DNA of 64,000 nt. It comes from Chrysogorgia sp. JL179-B06. Its lineage: Eukaryota; Cnidaria; Anthozoa; Scleralcyonacea; Chrysogorgiidae. The notes under the pieces were generated by a model that saw only the letters and a list, made by a program, of their open reading frames with translations, had not been told where the DNA came from and did no database searches. The position numbers and the translations under genes are program-made. Below, one piece after another: positions 58,507 to 64,000 of the stretch (positions are counted from its first letter, which is position 1; each line of letters begins with the position of its first letter). The stretch is taken from positions 6,688,501-6,752,500 of the forward strand of contig JAYKKM010000047.1 of NCBI GenBank assembly GCA_035772405.1, given 5' to 3'.

Positions 58507-58790
58507 TAGACGATACATGGGCAATCGTCAAGCTCAATTAAGTATCGTCAAGTACATACTGTATATCAATCAAACCAGTACATCGACATTGTAACTCTCG
58601 CTCTCCATCTGAGTTCTCAGTAGCTAAATGGTTAGAGCGTCTCACCGGCAATCAGAAGGTTACAGGTTCAATCCCTGTCCGGGACTCAGAAAAACATTTT
58701 CTGAGGATTTGAGCTTGATGATTGCCCATGTATTGTCTATCTACTCCAAGATCCCACATTCACAACATCAATATATATAAATATACAACA
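58507..58790 (+). mobile_element. Second tRNA-derived SINE with flanking inverted repeats
   Basis: The tRNA-like head (about 58,614-58,686) has TAGCTAAATGG, GGTTCAATCCC and a perfect T stem ACAGG/CCTGT. The anticodon loop CCGGCAA is unusual (no U33). The body follows with GACTCAGAAAAACATTTTCTG. TAGACGATACATGGGCAATC and GTCAAGCTCAA (58,507-58,536) are inverted, with two mismatches, at 58,709-58,739. Truncated relatives lie at 12,350 and 19,645. Confidence 0.7.
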
Positions 58791-58802
58791 TATTTCACTG
58801 TG

Positions 58803-58850
58803 TGACGAAGGACCTTTGCTCGAAAATGTTAGACCTCCCATACACAATTT
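58803..58850 (+). ncRNA. Decayed hammerhead-like motif (pair of 4,153)
   Basis: TGACGA, an imperfect stem, GAAA, then ATGTTAGACCT and CAATTTCGGCAGTATACC, the same order as at 4,153-4,215. C3 of the core is missing. Confidence 0.22.
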
Positions 58851-58975
58851 CGGCAGTATACCAACTTTTAAGAGTCGTAAAATGAATCGTAAAATGAATA
58901 TCAGAGCCCAGCTCAAAATTCGAATGTGGAGAGCCATCTCATAACAAACATACATGTATATATATATATATATAT

Positions 58976-59965
58976 ATTCATATGGATTTGTGGTGAAGGA
59001 AAATTTCGAGTGTTGGAATATATACATTGTAATACCAAACCGGGACCAGTTGCGAAAAATGCAACTTCAAGGCCTTCCGGCTGGGAATTGAACCCGCAAC
59101 CCTGCGATGCTAGTGCAGTGCTCTGACCACTGAGCTACAGAAGGCGTTGCCGAGAGCCTAGTCACGAGTTCTGTATATATAGTGGTGGTAATGTCAGGAT
59201 AAGATTCTGGGTATATTATAGGTAATATTTGGCATTTCACTCGATTAAACTACATGTTCATATGGATTAGTGGTGAAGGAAAATTTCGAGTGTTGGAATT
59301 ATATACATTGTAAGACCAAACCGGGACCAGTTGCGAAAAATGCAACTTCAAGGCCTTCCGGCTGGGAATTGAACCAGCGACCCTGCGATGCTAGTGCAGT
59401 GCTCTAACCACTGAGCTACAGAAGGCATTGCCGAGAGCCTAGTCACGAGTTCTGTATATATAGTGGTGGTAATGCCGGGATAAGATTCTGGGTATATTAT
59501 AGGTAATATTTGGCATTTCACTCGATTAAACTACATGTTCATATGGATTAGTGGTGAAGGAAAATTTCGAGTGTTGGAATATATACATTGTAAGACCAAA
59601 CCGGGACCAGTTGCAAAAAATGCAACTTCAAGGCCTTCCGGCTGGGAATTGAACCTGCGATGCTAGTGCAGTGCTCTGACCAGTGAGCTACAAAAGCCGT
59701 TCACGAGTTCTGTATATATAGTGGTGGTAATGCCGGGATAAGATTCTGGGTATATTATAGGTAATATTGGCATTTCACTCGATTAAACTACATGTTCATA
59801 TGGATTAGTGGTGAAGGAAAATTTCGGAGTGTTGGAATATATACATTGTAAGACCAAACCGGGACCAGTTGCGAAAAATGCAACTTCAAGGCCTTCCGGC
59901 TGGAATTGAACCCGCAACCCTGCGATGCTAGTGCAGTACTAGTGCAGTGAAATGCCAAATATTAC
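58976..59965 (-). mobile_element. tRNA-Ala-derived SINE, four tandem copies
   Basis: Units of about 265-275 bases start at TCATATGGATT(A/T)GTGGTGAAG (58,978, 59,259, 59,538, 59,797). tRNA-like heads at about 59,075-59,150, 59,355-59,430 and 59,635-59,700 (lost eight bases); the fourth is truncated. They are more diverged than the 50-54-kb array. Confidence 0.88.
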
Positions 59966-59977
59966 CTATATATATTA

Positions 59978-60014
<37 letters not shown>

Positions 60015-60055
60015 TTTATAAAGCAGATGTTAAATTAACAATATCCAAAATATAA

Positions 60056-60182
60056 AACTTACCATGAAGATAATTTTCCAGAAGCAAGACCTTGCATCAC
60101 CTCAATACAACCACTTTATGTAATTATGTGTTAACCCATCAAATCTACCAAAGAATAAAAAGAAGTAGGTTTCAGAAGCTCA

Positions 60183-60213
<31 letters not shown>

Positions 60214-60895
60214 CTCTTTCAGACAACTCGACTTGTCAAAAGGGCAAAAGTCCATTAAAACTCCAAAACAATCTTATTGTTGCATATATATATAAATAAT
60301 AGCCTGGGTAGTGGGTCTCTGGCCTCTGGGAATATCGTTGACGTTGGTGGAAAGTTCGTTATGGAATCCACACGTCCATACTTTGAATACTTTCCTTATT
60401 TCAAATTTGCTAGGATCACACAATTTTTCCACGACCATACCAAAATACACCCTGGCAAATTATTTGTTTTGTATAAATATTTCAATTCAATTGTGTAATG
60501 TCATTAAAATCAGTTATAAAACAGCGCAATGGCATGGCTCGCGCGGTAAATTCAAATTTATAATGTAAATATTTGTTTGCGATACGTCTTATATTAAACA
60601 ATACAAGCCAGTCCTACCTTTAAGATCGCCAGCAACTTGTTTATTGATTTCCGCAATCCTGGCAAACATCTTCAGACATTATGTATTGGTAATTGTTCCA
60701 AATTCTTTCAAGCAATCGATAAGCATTGACAAGCACGCTGTTTTCTTCTCCAACTGAAGTTTGAAGGACGCTATCCCACAAACCATTGTAAACCAACAGA
60801 CTGAACAGCGCATGCGTATTTCGGGAAATACTTCATGATAGTCCCACATATAGTTGACGTCAGTAACCGATGTTTGTCCGCTTTTACCCATGCCA
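60056..60895 (-). other. Weak exon candidates in the 7.1-kb element
   Basis: Minus-strand pieces with good donor sites: IEVMQGLASGKLSS before GTAAGT (about 60,064-60,105) and MFARIAEINKQVAGDLK before GTAGGA (about 60,618-60,670). A 70-codon frame (60,679-60,891, MGKSGQTSVTDVNYMWDYHE) precedes them. They are in one order on one strand, so a spliced gene is possible, but I recognise no domain and could not join the frames. Confidence 0.22.
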
Positions 60896-61129
60896 TAACA
60901 AAAGAAATAGTACCAGACTCTACGCTATTAGTCGTTTTAGTTAGGGTTTAGCCTCCTCCGTAGCACTGGGAGGGATAGACGAAGTTATCGCGGGTACTAT
61001 ATGTGGACTTCCATGAAGTATATACCTGTATTCCTTCACATGTATTTCCATTTCTTATAAAAATAATATATCACTATCCTTTTTGCTTGTTTTCAGTAAA
61101 CATATATACTTATGTCTTCGTGTTTAATC

Positions 61130-61575
61130 TCGGTAAGAATATTTTCCATATTTTAAGAAAAATCTTGTTTATTCTTGGACACAATATTTCGATCGAATAT
61201 TTTTCTTATTTTAAGAAAGATCAAGTTCTTCTTTATTCTTCGTAAGAATATTTTTCTTATTTTAAGAAAAATTAAGTTCTTGTTTATTCTTAGTAAGAAT
61301 AATTTTCTTATTTTAAGAAAGATCAAGTTCTTGTTTATTCTTGGTAAGAATAATGTTCTTATTTTAAGAAAAATCAAGTTCTTGTTTATTCTTGGCAAGA
61401 ATATTTTTCTTATTTTAAGAAAAATCAGGTTCTTATTAATCTTGGTAAGAATATTTTTTCTTGTTTTAAGTAAAATCGATTCTTGGTAAGAATAATTTTC
61501 TTGATTTTTCTCATTTTAAGTAAAATATTGACTAAAATAAGAATTTAACAAGAATTTTATTCTAGATAAGAATTC
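61130..61575. repeat. Subterminal ATTCTT array, right (about 57-bp tandem units)
   Basis: At least five units of TTCTTGGTAAGAATATTTTT plus CTTATTTTAAGAAAAATCAA run from 61,190 to 61,480, then more diverged. Lys/Ile/Leu-rich frames through them are artefacts. Confidence 0.85.
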
Positions 61576-61584
61576 ACAATTTTG

Positions 61585-63320
<1,736 letters not shown>

Positions 63321-63332
63321 CATTTTAGAGAA

Positions 63333-63479
63333 ATGAGCAATCTGCACCTTTTAATTACCGTGCTTCTACTGCACCAGGCAGCAGGGAAGTTGAGCCTACT
63401 AAAGAAATTGGATGGATTGGAAAAATCTCATGAAAACCAAGATGTGTATCATAAAATTCTGAATCCTAATCCAGGGAAT
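63333..63479 (+). CDS. Signal-peptide first exon of an unknown secreted protein
   Basis: An ATG nine bases or fewer after an acceptor-like TTTTCATTTTAG starts 49 codons that end exactly at GGGAAT|GTAAGT, a strong donor (phase 0). Residues 1-18 (MSNLHLLITVLLLHQAAG) are a clean signal peptide; the rest (KLSLLKKLDGLEKSHENQDV) is charged. Later exons are not in the window within the 520 remaining bases, which hold SINEs. The family is unknown. This is the best host-gene candidate here. Confidence 0.45.
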
Positions 63480-63629
63480 GTAAGTATAATAATATACATG
63501 CATCAGCATGGAAGGAAAAGTATAGAAATTTACAAGGAACAGTTACATGACTAGAGAGTGAGAATTTCGTCGGGCGTTTAATGAAGTATTATTAATTATG
63601 AATTATTATGTTTAATAAATAAATTAAAA

Positions 63630-63910
63630 TTTTAAGACCAAACCGGGACAAGTTGCGAAAAAATGAAACTTCAAGGACTTCCGGATGGAATTGCCCCTGC
63701 GATGCTGGTGCAGAGCTCTGACCACTAGTTGAGCTATGGAGGCCTTTGGCGAGAGCCTAGTCACGAGTTCTGTATATATATAGTGGTGCTAATTCCGGGA
63801 TAAGATTTTGGGAATATTCAAGTAATATTCGGCATTTCACTCGATTAAACTACATCTTCTAAGGATTTATGGTGAAGGAAAATTTCGAGTGTTGGAATAT
63901 ATGCATTTAA
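63630..63910 (-). mobile_element. tRNA-Ala-derived SINE, diverged copy
   Basis: TTAAGACCAAACCGGGACAAGTTGCG, a damaged head (63,680-63,745, B box lost) and AAGGATTTATGGTGAAGG at 63,862, belonging to the next unit. Confidence 0.8.
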
Positions 63911-63924
63911 GATCGATTTATCCC

Positions 63925-64000
63925 AGCATTACAACCACTTTATATACAGAACTCGTATCTAGGCTCCCGGCAAAGGCCGTTGTAGCTCAGTGGTCAGAGC
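63925..64000 (+). mobile_element. tRNA-Ala-derived SINE, cut by window edge
   Basis: TTTATATACAGAACTCG, then CGGCAAAGGCCGTTGTAGCT and CAGTGGTCAGAGC (A box) to the last base. It is opposite in orientation to the preceding copy, a small head-to-head arrangement like the one at 52.2 kb. Confidence 0.8.

Noticed and set aside
61153..61489. 104-codon Ile/Leu/Phe-rich ORF
   Set aside because: Translation of the 57-bp subterminal tandem repeat; also open on the opposite strand.

Overview
The window is eukaryotic and animal-like: spliced genes with GT/AG junctions, AT-rich introns, long (TA)n tracts, tRNA-derived SINEs, Penelope-like elements (PLEs), non-LTR and DNA transposons. This repertoire, especially PLEs with hammerhead ribozymes next to an integrase-type (IS3EU-like) transposon and a virus-like packaging module, suggests a marine invertebrate, most likely a cnidarian. 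That assignment is inference. Almost nothing here looks like a host gene; the only fair candidate is a signal-peptide exon at 63,333-63,479.

Layout. 1-1,669: right part of an intronless virus-like cassette (Polinton/adintovirus type): a capsid-like protein, an A32/FtsK-type packaging ATPase and a small myristoylation-signal protein, followed by a hairpin plus T-run and two repeat clusters. 3,557-5,611: a 2.05-kb Tc1/mariner-like element without transposase. 5.7-9.0 kb: (TATAA)n tracts, tRNA-Ala-like SINEs, a fold-back repeat and a broken two-exon gene remnant. 9.5-11.2 kb: a perfect hairpin, a transposon-end repeat cluster, a PLE 3' fragment, (TA)n and a 72-bp-arm palindrome. 12.2-24.3 kb: a segmental duplication (about 12.19-15.06 and 19.48-24.30 kb) with a hAT MITE and a broken LINE between or inside the copies. 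24.3-27.7 kb: mostly unassigned.

27.8-50 kb is the centrepiece. A 16,035-bp palindromic composite (28,178-44,212), bounded by one 6-bp target duplication (AGGGTA), lies inside a PLE. It is two head-to-head copies of an IS3EU-like transposon that carries an integrase-type DDE transposase and a multi-exon HECT ubiquitin ligase with a ubiquitin-interacting motif. The roughly 1-kb terminal inverted repeat contains a start codon, a first exon, an intron and part of a second exon, and these splice in frame to the transposase and start the HECT gene too. A hAT insertion and its deletion scar date the events. Two PLE loci (27.8-46.7 kb and 47.4-49.6 kb) each consist of a truncated minus copy joined head-to-head to a plus copy, and their 3' ends carry hammerhead ribozymes next to (TA)n.

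50.15-54.34 kb: an almost perfect 275-bp SINE unit repeated about 7 times on the minus strand and 8 times on the plus strand, forming a 4.2-kb palindrome. 54,458-61,589: a 7.1-kb element with CACAGCAAAAT ends and ATTCTT-rich subterminal repeats, inserted in (TA)n; it holds a second SINE family, a four-copy SINE array, a MITE and a repeated GTGACTCGCGTGAC motif. 61.8-64 kb: mostly unassigned sequence, the signal-peptide exon and further SINE copies.
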